Origin: Pisaster brevispinus | Lineage: Eukaryota > Echinodermata > Asteroidea > Forcipulatida > Asteriidae | Assembly (NCBI GenBank): GCA_023634235.1 | Contig: JAMKCF010000002.1 | Coordinates: 13,194,091 to 13,258,090, forward strand | Direction: 5' to 3' | DNA: 64,000 bases | Shown: piece after piece, positions 10,410 through 23,395 of the stretch | How the letters are laid out: every line of letters starts with the position of its first letter | How positions within the stretch are numbered: the stretch's first letter is position 1 | The notes under the pieces: generated by a model | Database searches by the model: none | Seen by the model: only the letters and a program-made list of their open reading frames with translations | What the model was told of the DNA's origin: nothing | Position numbers and translations under genes: made by a program

Positions 10410-12179
10410 TTAGTTACGGTCAAATGGAAGTTACTGAAAAAACTCATCTAATAAAATATTGTTACTCATCTAGTTAGAATATTAACAGGGGAAGCGGGTA
10501 TTTGTACAAGATGTTCTTTAATTTGGATCAAGGACGGGCTTTCTCTGTGTTTGCCCCTGAATTATGCAACTTCTTGCTTCTTTACGTCAAGAGGACATCA
10601 AGCGAAGATGTTTTGATAACTTTGAAAAAAGTTTCTTTTATGAATGTGCATATCATTCGTAATATTCGTAATAATTGCTGAATCAGTTGCTTTGGACGAC
10701 AAATTTCAGTCGGTTATTTTTTTGCTGATTCTGTCAGTTTTAATTCACTTACTGTTATTTTTCCTTGTTTGTACAATGTACTTTATAAAAGCTTATTAAG
10801 CTGGATTTGGGTTTTTTCATGTAGAGCGCGTTGTGATGATGATTTCACAACTTGAAAGGGCTCTTTATAAACACCCAGTTATTAATTTCAATGTTATTGT
10901 TATTTTGCTGCTAAGTTATTTAACAAATAATTGCAACTCATTGTTCAATTTGTAGTGTCTGTCAGTTTTGAAGACTTTTAATTAAGGCTTTTTTCTTTAA
11001 GAAAAGATACATTATGGTTTTTTGGAAAGTGTTTTTATTTCCATCATCTCGTGTTCGACTAAACCAACCAACCTTTTTGGTAAATTGGATAACTCAAATA
11101 TAGAATGCTAAATACCATGATAGTTTAACATAATGATCAATATCAATGGTATTATTTAAAGGTGAAATAATTATTGGAAAATCTGGATTATATTTTCTAT
11201 GGATTCCAGGGATGCTATATAATTTGGTTTTTTTAAGGAAAACAAACAAATATTGTTCTCACTTGTTGAAGGAGGTGTTTGATGCTTCCAAAAGAAAAAA
11301 ACCCCATTTGTAAACTATTCCCTCTTAATTTATTTTAATTGATTTATTGGTATGAATGGAATATGTATACTTTGTGTGGGGCGGGGCGGACTTTGGGTGG
11401 TAGTGTGCGTTTCTTGGATATAGGCCTACATGCGTACTTTAGTTGTGTCAAATTTTGTTTCAACGAATTAATAATTGTTAAAGTAGGTCTACATACTGAT
11501 TGATTCGGCAGTGAAAGAATGCTGTAAATTTTATTTTACTTCAGTCTCCGAAGTTATGAACTTCACCGAAGAAGACGTTTATTGAAAATATGTTCTAATG
11601 ATTAGCTTGAGTTAAACATATGTTTTCAAAGAAGAAAACAGCAGTTTTCTGTAGAGTCCTGACATAACCTCAGATGACCTTTAGCCGGTATGTTTAAAGA
11701 ATTTTCATTTTACAGTTTTTGTTTTGTATTTACTTTTGGAACATTACCATTTTTTCAAAATTCCACATTTTTAACATCCCGACCGATGTTTTATTTAAGA
11801 CCTCTTTACAGCTAAATTATTTTCATTGGCATTAATTAAGGTGGCAAAATGTTATAAAATTAACATTGTAACTTTTGAAATGTATTTTTCATCTTGTACG
11901 TCTTTTTGATGAAATCGAAAGGTATTGTTTTGACATAGATGACGCTACTCATCTTGCAAGTAATTGCTGTCAATGGAGGACGCAAACATAAAATGTTTTT
12001 ATTTTATCGATGACATTATCTTCTTACAATATCCCTAAGGTATTAAAGTATTGTACAATGGTACCACGTGACACAGATTTATCAAAGGAAAGGTGAAAAA
12101 ACGTTGTTAGCATCATTAGTGCGTAGGAAATGTATCCGACCCGTACTTTAACACAAAGTTTAATCTCATTCTTGATTTG

Positions 12180-12319
12180 GGCCTTGTCCGCACTCAGACG
12201 GCTGCGGCTTTGTCTGTTGCTATAAGGGTGTGTCTAAGGCTGGCCTATTTTTTGACATGCACTAATTTTGGTGATCCAGCCGCAGTTACAGCCGTATAGT
12301 CAGTAACTCGGAAACGGCC
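12180..12319. repeat. CGGCTA-type inverted-repeat element, second copy
   Basis: It begins GGCCTTGTCCGCACTCAGAC and ends AACTCGGAAACGGCC, with CGGCTGCGGC in the left arm mirrored by GCCGCAGTTACAGCCG in the right. It belongs to the same family as 10,275-10,409 and its duplicate lies at about 34,770-34,915. Confidence 0.55.
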
Positions 12320-12851
12320 TAAATCTGCTGAAAACGGAAAACGTTTAATAAGCAAAAATGGGTTACCAGCCAAAAACCATGAGCTTGTTCTTGACTGGTA
12401 TTCCATTTAATTGCTTTTTCAAATTAGTTTGTTAATACGTTACCTGAAAGCAGTTTCATAAAATTGGACTCAGTATAGTTTCTGCTGAGAGTAAGCGAAA
12501 ATAGGCTACCAGCAAAAAAACATTAAATGTATTTTATTGACTGGTATCCCGTTAATTGATTTTTCAAATAAGTTGGTTAATATTGTTTTCTGAAAGCAGT
12601 TTCATAAAATTGAGCTCAGTTTAGATTTTGTGTTCAAGTTGAATTATCATGTAGCACTAGTAATTAATGTGTATTATTGAAATAACATTGCGTATAAAAG
12701 AATATGAACACAATGATTAAATGTTGGTGTAAGTTCTCCTTGGAATAAAGGAATCATGAAACAAAATGCAAACTGTTTTCTACAATATGACATGGTATCA
12801 TTTCTAGAGAAAGTGTAGTGTACAGAAAAACAATCAGCATTTAGATGCGTG

Positions 12852-12983
12852 AAGCCTGGTTCATACTTCATGTGAAAGTGAACGCAATACGACTTTTTGT
12901 AGGTAAAAATCGCTACGCGCTGTTTCTCCAGTTGTGACGCAAGAAAATTCGCTTCGCTTTCGCGTAAAGTAGGAACCGAGCTT
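12852..12983. repeat. Inverted-repeat element with GGTTCATACTTC ends
   Basis: The left arm AAGCCTGGTTCATACTTCAT and the right arm, read in reverse complement, AAGCTCGGTTCCTACTTTAC are near mirror images around a roughly 70-bp core. Its duplicate is at 35,445-35,579, where the arms match better. It looks like a short non-autonomous DNA transposon. Confidence 0.6.
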
Positions 12984-13504
12984 AAAAAGTGCTAAGCAAT
13001 TTTCTACAAGGGCCACAATGCTGCAATCACAATATGGACGAACAAAGTAAAATCCAGGGGTAAAAACTAAAACTGTGTAATTTGACTATAGAGTCGAAGC
13101 ATGAGGCCATTACCAGACTTGCATTTATAACATCAGGTGAGCAGTCTGCAACAGCTAACTCCCATTTTTCGCTGTTAACTAAAGTTTCTTCTAAATTTGG
13201 GCCTTGTCATTTATTTGTTGCTTTTTATCTTCCGAGATTAACACAAACATTTTTAGTCAAGCATCGACAAGAAACACTGTATAGCTCACTCTCGTTGAAT
13301 GACATCTTTCAGTAGGGTTTATTATGTATTCCAACCCCTTAGCCGTCGAAAAATACTCCATTGAGTCGAAACATGACGTCATTGTAATTATACCATGAGT
13401 GTTCAAAAGTATCCAACAAGTAACACTTCGGCAACATTTATAAACTGAACACTTTACAGTAGTTGGCAAGAATCTTTCATTCTGATCAAAAAAGTGGTAA
13501 ACCC

Positions 13505-13618
13505 GCACAGAATGCTGGTCATCTCGACCCCCCAAATAAGCTCGCCCACAACACAAGTTGATCGCCACCAATAAAATTGGGTCGAGCTTGCTGTGGGGCA
13601 AGATGACCGGGTTCCACC
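13505..13618. repeat. Inverted-repeat element with TGGTCATCTC ends
   Basis: AATGCTGGTCATCTCG at the left is mirrored by GCAAGATGACCGG at the right, with CTCGCCCACAAC-like words inside. A duplicate lies at about 36,101-36,216. A separate, diverged copy of the same family is at 58,531-58,705. Confidence 0.5.
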
Positions 13619-14542
13619 CAATTGCGTATACAGCGAGATTTAGGTGACATGACTGCATTCATTGTTTTGTTGCTGAGCTAGTGGATGTAGCTATGTGTAT
13701 TATGATGCAAAAGCTTTACGACATGCACATTAGATGAAGCATTTTAGTTTAAATATGGTAACTGAACTGAAACAAATTATTTTCTACTAAAAATTACCAT
13801 GAAACAGAAAACAAAATATGAGTAATAAAAATAATTCACAAAACCGCAACCCCCACTCAAATGGGTTCACCTGAACGATTTTTCTTCTTCTTCTCAAATT
13901 ACGTCGTTATTTGAACCCAATTTAGAGGAGACGTTTGTGATGAATTTCCCACCTGGACCCATTCACGCACGTTATGGCCACTCCAATAAACCAACTAAAA
14001 TGGTCTGTGATATTGTTACGAGGCCTGTTATGAATTGAAAATGCTCACAAAATCAAACTGTTGTGTGCCGGTGCTGATAGACAGGGCATTTCAACGGTAT
14101 AAATGGGTTTATTTCTCTTTTATAAAGGTGATTACCTCTTTTAAAAATGGAGTATACCCAAACACCGAGCGCAAATGAATGTGCGCAATACGCCCCCCCC
14201 CCCTTTCCGTGGATACTAGCATCTGTCAACGGACAGCGTGTTCCATGTAAACGTTGGCTAATTAACATAAATGGGCGTATTTAAGACGCTCTAGAAACCA
14301 ATCAGAGGCATCCCTCATTCTATAATACAAAGTCGTAAAGGTCTCGCACCAAGACTTTCCAAATATAAGAGTGCTCACTCTGTTTAAATGTTACTCAGTT
14401 TGACTTTGGAAATAATTATGACATATTAAATAAGCTTATTCAAGCGAAATTACTCACAGTCATCGAGAAGAAGAAACTAGTTTATTTTTGTCACGTGGTC
14501 AGATGTTAGCGGGGTAGAACAGAATGATGGTACCCCCCCCCC

Positions 14543-14836
14543 TTGAAGGAGTGGAAAGTGTGGGCAAATAAAATCAAGAAATTAACTGTGCGCAGCTTCT
14601 TAGGGTGGAAGAAGACCGAGACAAAACTAATTGAGGTTGTATGTGAAAAATGTCATCACAACGTCGCCCCCAACGGCCGTAACGCTATGGGCAGAATAAA
14701 GGAATGTTTTAATACTAATATGCAAAGTACAGGAATCCACACACAGGGTTCCATCAAGCACTTTGAGGAAGCACGTATTTGGGCTTCCTATTCACAGCGC
14801 CCCTACTTTAAACATAATGAAACTATGTATTCATGA
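14543..14836 (+). other. Paired reading frame with CEKCHHN motif
   Basis: A 97-codon frame contains VVCEKCHHNVAPNGRNAMGR. The duplicate near 36,860-37,085 is open over the same part (VVCEKCHHNAAPNGRNAMGR) but has different ends and several replacement changes. I see no splice context or homologous family. It may be a decayed exon or an unconstrained frame within the duplicated segment. Confidence 0.2.
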
Positions 14837-15013
14837 AAAAGAAGAAAAATACTGCATTGCCGCTTTAAGTACGATCCTACCACTAGGGCTTCTAAGGGAC
14901 ATTCCTGTTGCGATTGTGCAATAGTCAAAGTGACGTATGGGGTATCTAATTATAGTTAGGCGCGCATGCGCAAGTCCTTTGGGCTTATATTAATAAGCCC
15001 ACATTCGTCCTGG

Positions 15014-15020
15014 TATAAAT
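15014..15020 (+). promoter_or_regulatory. TATA box (TATAAAT) of a putative NLR-unit promoter
   Basis: TATAAAT sits about 35 bp downstream of a GCGCATGCGCAAG palindrome that matches the known NRF-1 type site. The same arrangement recurs at 37,589 in the second duplicate. Downstream, both copies keep gagagtgagagag, an accacggtaacagat word and, about 430 bp later, a GTAAGTGG donor (15,448 here). I infer a promoter and noncoding first exon (about 15,045-15,447) for the next NLR gene, whose first coding exon has an acceptor at 23,893. Confidence 0.45.
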
Positions 15021-18000
15021 TTTACCTTTGGACCACACCCTAGCAGAGAGTGAGAGAGAATGAGGTACTGAACGACAAGAACACCACGGTAACAGATCCA
15101 GGTGGAAGCTGAACAGTATGGCGATGAAAAAGTTATCATTTAAATATAAAACGGGGCATCTTCGCTAAACATTTGAGTCAGACTATTTCCAAGAAAAACC
15201 TGAGAGCGCAGACGGGCCTTTAGTGGTGGACCTGTTTGCTTTACGTGGTTTCATGGACTATAGGATATCACAAGAGAGAGTATGCTATGATTGTCACGGA
15301 CTCCACGATACAGCAGTCTGGACGATGTAAGGTTGCTTCAGTAGAGAAGAACAAGTCAACGAGTCTAGTCAGAACTATACATGTACTTACTTTCCAGCTT
15401 TACGACTGATGTCAGTCGTTTTCAACTGGAGTTTTGACTTCTAACGGGTAAGTGGCATTCTCATGATCATGAAAATACCGAAATGCTCATCCAAATGATG
15501 TGCACATTTGTTACACGCTCGTACAAATAATGCCTATATAGGCCTACACACACACAAAATTAATGGTAAAAAAGAAGACATTTAGTAAAACATGTTTCGT
15601 AATTTGTATACCGCCCAAAAAAGTAAAAATTACTTCACTCGTAAGTTTAAAACAACGTAAATGTAATACAAGTATTTACATGGACTAGGTAATCCACTTG
15701 GTCCACGTATAAACCTTTACCACATCAAACCCTAAAGCATTACCGTATGTTGTGCTTGTGATTGACTTCTTATTGGGATAGGGGTGATCAATCGAGCCCT
15801 AAGTGGTTCAAAAAGTGGGGGGCAAAGTATACCCAACCCACGACTGGGACCCGTTTATTTTGGACCCGCACCCCGAAAGGAACCCGATGAATCTCTTTTC
15901 TTTTTTTTTGCCAAGTGGTCTCAACTTGTCTCAAAAAGCAACACCACAATCACCTTTTTTATTACGTGTGTCAGTAATGTAAACTAAAATAAACGTTGTT
16001 TGTCTCTTCCGAGGAAATTAAATAAACTGTATAAAGAAATTTTGCCTCAAAACATGAATCCAATATGGGCTGAGAGTGCGCAAAAGGAATAGTCCTATCC
16101 TGAACCCTCAAACAGTTTTTCACGGTCCTTCTTTTCTCACGGCCCTTCTGTTGACCCCAGGGCCTCGGCTTCGTTGCTGACGCTTTTGCTTTATACAAAA
16201 AGAAAAATACTATCACAGCTTTCATCCATTTTTACTCAAATTATAATATAACAATTTGGGCATTGTCATGTTAAACATATTTCCCGGGGGCCTGGAGCGG
16301 ACCACGTTATTTTTTTAAAGGCTGTTACAGACGGTCGGCTGCGTATTGTTTAGAGGACCCGCCGCGTCTACCATACCTCGTAAACACCCTTGACAATAAA
16401 CCCTAAAGTTGACATTAAAGCATACATTTTCTTACACACTTGTAATGTACTGAAACTTTACCATTATCATCTGCAATATTCAACTGCAAAATAAAGTACT
16501 ATTTGTTTTTTTGGTAGTTGCCTCAGAACCGCATCCGTATATTCTCTTCAATGTGTTGTTCTCCAACTGTCTTAAAACCAAGGCTGCTTGGATGGGCTGA
16601 TGTTTGAACAAGTTCTAGTTCAGGATGTAGTGATGCATGATGGGAATTATTGTACTACAGTAAAAAGTATTTTGGAAATCGCAATCGAACCCTCTACTTA
16701 GTACAAGGTCAAAAATGACAATGATTTGTAATGGTTTTAAATATAGAGGTACATTATTGATATAGGTCAGCTACATTACTTTGGGGTTAGTGATCAAATC
16801 CAATTTGGAAATTAACCCTAAATGTTTGCGCCCCTCTCTTTTAAACAACCTGAATCTGCCCTTGAAGATTGAGAAAATGAACAACTTGGCAAAACTGGGA
16901 TTTGAATTGGTAATAGAGACTGGAAGGTAAAAACAGCTGATATTGTTCTATTGTTTTAAACTTTGTTGTTGAAACAGTAAACAACATTTGCAGACTTGAT
17001 CGGTCTAAGCTCAGAGTTGCCAAAATGTTTCCGCATGGCTGCTTGTCTTTAAACTTGTTTAATGCTGAGTTTTACAAATACGGTTGCAGTGGGATAAAGG
17101 ATCTGCTTTTGGCTTAATGCCAGTAATATGACGCATCATGCTTTAGTTCAGGGCCATAGATTGGTAACGTCTACAACATTACTTAAGCCTGGTGGCAAGC
17201 ACTGCAGCTAATGGTAGTCTAAACTATTTTGAGAGAAGATTTCCTTCAAAGTAATATGTTTTTGATTATTGTTCACCAAAAAAGCAATTGGATCTGAGAA
17301 TCGTTTCTCAGTTTCCTGTGGGCTGGTGTCCCATCGCGAGTGCTGCGGCCAGAAATGCGATTGGTACCCGCTGTCATATCACTAATCTTGGATGGATTGG
17401 ACGTTCTTGTAACACTACCGTGACAGTTCTTGCTGTGTAAAAGTCCATCAACCTTACTTGGGATGTCTTGATTTTATTTGAAGGGTGTAAAAATAAGAGC
17501 TACATATGCAGAACTAAACTCAATGTAAAAACATATATTGTTATTTTAAATCTTACAGGAATAGACTGGCTACAAGTGCATGAGAGTAATTGTACCTATC
17601 AGTGTCAATTGTCAATTGTACCTATCAATGTCAATTATCAAAACATGAAAAAACACTACTGTTGAATCTGATATTTCGTTTCATTGTGTTTGTATTGTTT
17701 GTGTTTGTAAGCGTTTGATGCCGCGCTTTTAAAAATTTGCGGTTTCGCAGTGTGAAAACACAATTAAAATAATAATAATAATAATAATAATATTAATAAT
17801 AATAATATTTGTATATTTTTCTTTGCCATATTATCTCTACAACGTCTGGAAAGGCTATGAGCTTTGAAAAAAAAAAATGAAATCAACATTTTAAATGAGG
17901 TAAATGAGGTATACACGTTTTCCCAGCATAGTAAACCAGGGCATTCGTGTAAATACTGCGGTTCCACAGTGTAAAAAATATAATTATTAACAAACCAATT

Positions 18001-19109
18001 AATTTGTTTTTGCTTCATTTTTTTGCCAATTTCACACTACAACGGTTACAAAGGTTATTAGCTTTGACAAAAATACGACATCAACATTGCAATTGAGGTA
18101 TACACGTTTCCTCAACGTCGGCCTACTGCACGCTGCAGTAACCAATGGCACTCGTGTATATCTGACAGGGACGGGGTATCGCAAGCATCACTTTAACACG
18201 GGTGTTTTTTCTTTCATTATTTTATCGCAACTTCGATGACCAATTGAGCACAAACTCTCAGAGGTTTGTCATTTTATGCATGTCTTAAGATACATCAAGT
18301 GAGGATAAATGTTGGTCTGGCTCCTTACCCTTCCGACAAGCTCCCAAGCTCACGGCTAGACAGGAGGTGGGGAGTTCATACCCCGGGGTTTGGCTCTCTG
18401 GCCCCACTAGACACGCTAGCTCCCACGCTGGTGCGCCGTAAAAAACACGCTTCGGTTGCACGGACTCTCTGAATGCGAATCATACGTTCGATTTTTCATC
18501 ATTATTTACAAATTTTATCGATAATCTGAATACTTAGTCTTTTTTGTCAAATACCCATGAATAATTGTAAAAAAAAAAAAAAAAACAGATTTAAATTTGG
18601 TTCAGTAATTTACTTTGATACGGCTGGAAGTAAAATTAACTCCGAAGATCACGTGATTTGTCCAAACCACTTTTTGGGTTCGGATAAATCACGTGACCTT
18701 CATTTTTTGAAAAATTACAGAAAACGGCAAAATGTGATGGTTTCTTTTAGGAACCGTTCTTCTTCATTCCTGGAAGACCTTTGAAGTCATATGTTAGCCT
18801 ATTTTGTAGCCCAAATAGCCCAACGAAGCCGGTGTGCCCCTTTAAAGCAACACCACAGTACTCACCTCTTTTATTATGTGTGTGTCTATAATGTAAAGTA
18901 CAAACTTACTGTGCTGTTTGTTTCTCCCAAGAGATTGGAGAAAAATACTGATAAAGAAACTTTTCATCGAAACATGAAATTCTATATAGGCTGAGACCGC
19001 ACAAAAGGAGTACATTAACCCGCAAATGTTTTCCCGGGGTCCCTCTCTGGCCCCCAGGGCCTCGGCTTCGCTGACGCTCTTTTTCTCTTCATACAAAACG
19101 AAAAATACT

Positions 19110-19257
19110 GGGCTCAATTTCGCAAAGAGTTAAGATTGATCTTAAGTGCAGATCAGTCTTAATTGCTAAGCAAAGCGTAATGTCACAATCCAAATTACTA
19201 TGGTGATACTGACAACTCATCTTAAGATGAATCTTAGCGCTTTGTGAAATCGACCCC
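19110..19257. mobile_element. Palindromic MITE, copy 1
   Basis: GGGCTCAATTTCGCAAAGAG opens the element and CTTTGTGAAATCGACCCC closes it, with GATCTTAAG/CTTAAGATG inner arms. The second copy at 19,706-19,850 is inserted in the opposite orientation. Comparison with the empty repeat copy at about 16,200 places the insertion in that repeat. Confidence 0.75.
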
Positions 19258-19705
19258 AGTACTCTCAAAAATTTCATTCGTTTTTGCTCAATAAATGATA
19301 CCATACAAAGCCTTCTTAAGGCTGTTACAGACAGCAGGCTGCGCATTGTTCAGAGTATCTGCCTGCTCACCGTACCTCAGATCGGCCCTGACAGTAACTC
19401 TTAAAGTCGACCAACATGCATTTTTATTCAGACTTGTTATATACCGAAATTTCACATAAATCAAATCAATCCAATGTAGGCTGAGAATCCATAAAAAGAG
19501 TATACCTTAACCGGCAAAATTTTCCCGGGTCCTTCTGCGGGCCCCGGGGCCTCGGCTTCGCTGACGCCTTTTCTGCTTAAAAAAAAAACAAAACAAAAAA
19601 AACTTTTAAGAGTTTTCATCCATTTTTTACTCAAGAGATAATATGCAAGGGCTCAGAATGCAAGTTTTTGCCTTGTCATGTTAAGCATATTCCCCAGAGT
19701 CCTGG

Positions 19706-19850
19706 GGTCGATTTCACAAAGAGATAATATTAATCTTAAGATGAGTTGTCATTATTACCACAGTGATTTGTATTGTGACATCACACTTTGCTTAGCAACT
19801 TAGATCAATTGGCAGTTAAGATCTATCTTAGCTCTTTGTGAAATCGGCCC
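19706..19850. mobile_element. Palindromic MITE, copy 2, with CCTGG target duplication
   Basis: GGTCGATTTCACAAAGAG and CTCTTTGTGAAATCGGCC are the terminal inverted repeats. CCTGG flanks both ends, and the related host repeat copy at about 16,290 has a single CCTGG with no insert. A 5-bp target-site duplication is therefore supported by an empty site. Confidence 0.75.
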
Positions 19851-20349
19851 CTGGAGTAGGCCATTCTTAACCCTGCACGGTCGACTGCGCATCGTTCAGA
19901 GTACCCGCTTCCTCTACAATATCTCGTAAACACCCTTGACGATAAACCCCAAAGTTGACAAGCCTACATTTTCTTTCACACTTGTTATGTACCGAAATTT
20001 CACAATCACCCCAAGTAATAAACACACATTTGCACAACTGCAAAATAATGTATGTTTTATGTTGTTTGTTTGTATGTTGTGCTGTTGTTGTTGTGTAAGT
20101 GTGTTTTGTTTTTGTTTTTGTTTGTTTGTTTGTTTTTTTTTTTGTTTTTTTTTTTATTTTAGTTTTTTTTTTTTTTTTTTTTTTTGGGGGGGTGGTAATT
20201 TGCTTACATTGTAAATACCTTCCCCATAGACCGCAGCCGTAGATTTGCATTCAATTTGTTGTTCCCCAACTGTCTTAAAACCAAGACTGCTGGGATGGGC
20301 TGATGTTTGAACAAGCTCTAGTTCAGGATGTAGTGATGATTTGTGGAAA

Positions 20350-23300
20350 AAGAGAAAATCTCGCACTTTGAAAGTACAAAGTATACCATCTTCATCGTTG
20401 CAGACTCTTGTAATTTTCAAAGCAATATGATGATGAAACCCAGACTGAAAACAACAATGAATAGTCCCAACAGGAATGCAAGGCTTCGAACATGGTCGGT
20501 CTGTCGTATTATCTTTACGGATATTTTTTATCTGTCCATTATTTTCCCAGTTGTGTGACGCTTTGACTCTTCTTGATCTTGGCATTAAACCGGATACAAA
20601 CATTGATCTGACACTAGCAACAGGTTTGCTTGATGGCGCCCCAACACGTGAGTAAATAATTAACTATTCACGACTTGTTAGTCTTTGTGTTACACTGGGT
20701 TCTCTTCCATACATACATTGACATGTGACTTTGTATTACAACTTATATCTGATTAAACGAGCAAATATTTTTATGCAAATAATTAGGCAAACTGAACCTC
20801 AAATTAACAGTGCCATTTGTTCAAGGTGCATGTGATCATTCAGAAAACAAACATTTTAATAACGAAAAGTAAAACGTGGTATTATGCTTGCTTTTGTTTT
20901 TGTGTTTTCTTTATTACACACTGTACCGTGCCTGATGTAGGGGAAGGGGAACCCCCACCAAAAAAAATAAATAAATAAATAAATAAATAAATAAATGAAA
21001 CAAATAAATAAATAAAACAATTTGGGGAAAAAAATAACAGGGATAATAAATAAATACAAATGTTCGCATACTTTTACACACTCCTCTTGTTAAATAGTAC
21101 CCTCTTAAATCTCTATAGAAATCCTGATCCACAAGCAGACAGTGAAGACACAATGGGAGGCTCATATTGAGCACAAAATAAAACACACTGTTCACAAAAC
21201 CTTATACCAATTGTATCTGACGATTCAAATTTGAGTGATGACTGGATGATGGTTAATATCGTTATATCAAGCTTTTCTATCACCATCAAAATTCTTGGTT
21301 GTTTTGTGACCAATATCAGAAATGCTAACATTTAAAATGGAGTAAAATTCCGGTAAAAATATATTCAGCTAAAACTTATCTGAACGGATGTTAAAGGTAT
21401 ATTTTGGTGCAATGAAGTTGTTGGGATTATAAAGATGACATTCCAGAACTAAAGTTCATAACATGGAAAAAAAAAAGTCTTGGATTTAAAAATTCCGATC
21501 CCTGTTATTTTTTTCCCAAAATTGTTTTTTACCGGAAGTACAGCAGATGAGACAATCCTGAGACATAAAGTGTTACGTATTCTTGCACACAACAGTATTT
21601 GAGAAGAAAACCAATCTCATTACGATGGTCTTGATAAAAAGGAAGCTTCCGGAATAAAGTTGTTCATTACTTTTCTATTTTCTAAAATATGCTCAGTCTA
21701 TTTTTTGGACTTAATTAATGCTTTAAACAGGAATGATTTGGCACTAACCTTTACAGGTATACATTCCAATTATAAGTTAACATGAATAAATGTCACAAAT
21801 ACTTTGTAACAAGAAAAAATTGCAGCAGGCATGTTATTTTATTAATACGTTTTTAAGATAAAACCCTTTGTCTGGTTGTCATTCTTCTTGTAGGTTATGC
21901 GTCCACATCCCCAAGAGCAGGTAACAGGATGCAGTCAACGGGACATCAGTCCACATCCGATGCATCAGGTATTGATGAGAAGACGTCACGAGACTTAGCT
22001 TAGAATATTGGAAAAGATTGGAAGCAACTCGCCACTTCCTTAGGTTTTATACAGTCAGATATTGACGGATTTGAACACGAAAACAAAAGTGACTTAAGAG
22101 AACAAGCATTTAAGATGTTGCTTGTTTGGTGAGGGCATTCGAGCCCAAAGAAAGCTGAAGAGGGGTTGAAGGAGGCGTTTCAAAACAAACTGCAGTGCTG
22201 TCACGGTCCCAATGGTACCAGGTAAGAAAACCATACCTTTCTGTAACTCATGTTTGTCCACAAGGAACACACGTTGGCGTGTACATGTAATGACTTGTAT
22301 TGTTTGTGTCTCAATAACATGCTGGTAAATTGAATAAACAAAATGAAACTTCTTTTTTTTCCAATATACCCAGTTCTGGTATTGTTCAGTTTCACTTCCA
22401 TTCAATGTTTTGGCTATGTACTGTTTGGAAATGTCATAGTATGGAAGTAAATGTGAGTTTTGAATTGAATTGAATTGAATTGAATTGAAAAGGGGTTAAA
22501 TTCTGTAACATGGATTTGGAGCGAAAAGAGGGAGTGAAAATCCCCCCTCGGGTTCCTTGCTCTACCCAAAATGTGAGGTACAAAGAGTTTCCTTTCACAA
22601 AATATTCAGACGACCTTTCCAATTCGTGATGTGAAGATGGCTTGCTGACCTGGGTGTAATTCATGCACGGTATAGAAAGGGTTGAACGAGTCCAATTTTA
22701 CCACATGATATTCATGCAGTTTTGTTGTTCCGTTTACCTGTCTGATATGGCAGAGTCCAATCCTGATAAATTCAATGAGTACATGTCAAAATTGTTAGAA
22801 GGTGACGTAGAAAGAATTGAATACTTAATCCGTTTCTGCAGCGGAAGAACAAACAAGCTGCAAAATGTGTTTTAGAAATAACAAAAGGCACCTGTTAGTT
22901 TACGATAAAACCACTCCTGTTGACTATGAGAGGTATGTCTGTTTACATAGAATAATGATGCTGGCTTTGTTTGAAGCCAAGCTTGGTTCGACTGTAAAAA
23001 CCCTCGAGCGAGATGAGTGGGTAAGATTCCCATATGAGCTGAAAGGAGAAGACCTCGTGTCTGCACACTATTTCATTCAAAACCCAACAGGACGATCCAG
23101 TCTTCGTCATGTTTCAGATATAATGATAATGTGCGTAAGAGAAACCGATTTCAATCTCCTTGAACAAATAATGGCTAGAACAAAGTGTGGTTTATCATCA
23201 GAAGTAGTTTGATTCAATATGAACGACAAGATACATAAACTCCGAAACATTTCTAAATTGTTTACATCACTTGACTTCTCAAGTTTTTTGAATCAGCTAT

Positions 23301-23395
23301 ATACCAAAATGAAGAAAGTTTATTTGAGTGGAAACAATTTGCACGGTTTAAAATTAGACAAGATACCTCGTATTTCTTCCTTAAAGGAAATGGGT
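20350..23395 (+). pseudogene. Truncated NLR relic (unit 2a)
   Basis: NLR homology starts in intron 2. The second Ubl exon is present (20,551-20,647, 97 nt as in the other copies) but its final LLGG has become LLDG. The first Death exon is missing. The second Death exon (21,894-22,221) has two in-frame stops, after RDLA and after LLVW, and a length that breaks phase. A NACHT tail and the first LRR (22,640-23,395) follow, without the P-loop and with a frameshift near 22,855. A TTGAA microsatellite lies at 22,458-22,488 and a TAAA tract at 20,961-21,018. It is clearly dead. Confidence 0.85.

Larger units (their letters stand above)
9022..15000. repeat. Downstream segmental duplicate, copy 1
   Basis: This roughly 6-kb stretch is repeated in the same order and orientation at 31,363-37,560 behind gene 2, with small indels. 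Shared landmarks are the minus-strand frame near 9,285, the CGGCTA repeat near 10,290, the inverted repeat near 12,852 and the tract at 14,540-14,830. Apart from these I see no gene. Unit 3 keeps only decayed pieces of it (45,660-46,270 and 48,030-49,050). Confidence 0.85.
15450..20349. repeat. Repeat-rich spacer with three copies of a ~600-bp repeat
   Basis: Three diverged copies of one repeat lie at about 15,917-16,640, 18,838-19,445 and 19,445-20,345. Shared words are AAGCAACACCACA, GCCTCGGCTTCG-CTGACGC, GGCTGTTACAGAC and, in the first and third, CTGATGTTTGAACAAG. A fragment recurs at 38,548-38,600. Other contents are an (AAT)n tract at 17,767-17,807, a sequence at 18,197-18,306 that recurs near 52,777-52,913, and T/G-rich microsatellites at 20,060-20,195. 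I see no gene. Confidence 0.65.

Noticed and set aside
19867..20603. Frames of Lys/Thr or Cys/Phe across 19.9-20.6 kb
   Set aside because: They are translations of T/G microsatellites and homopolymers.
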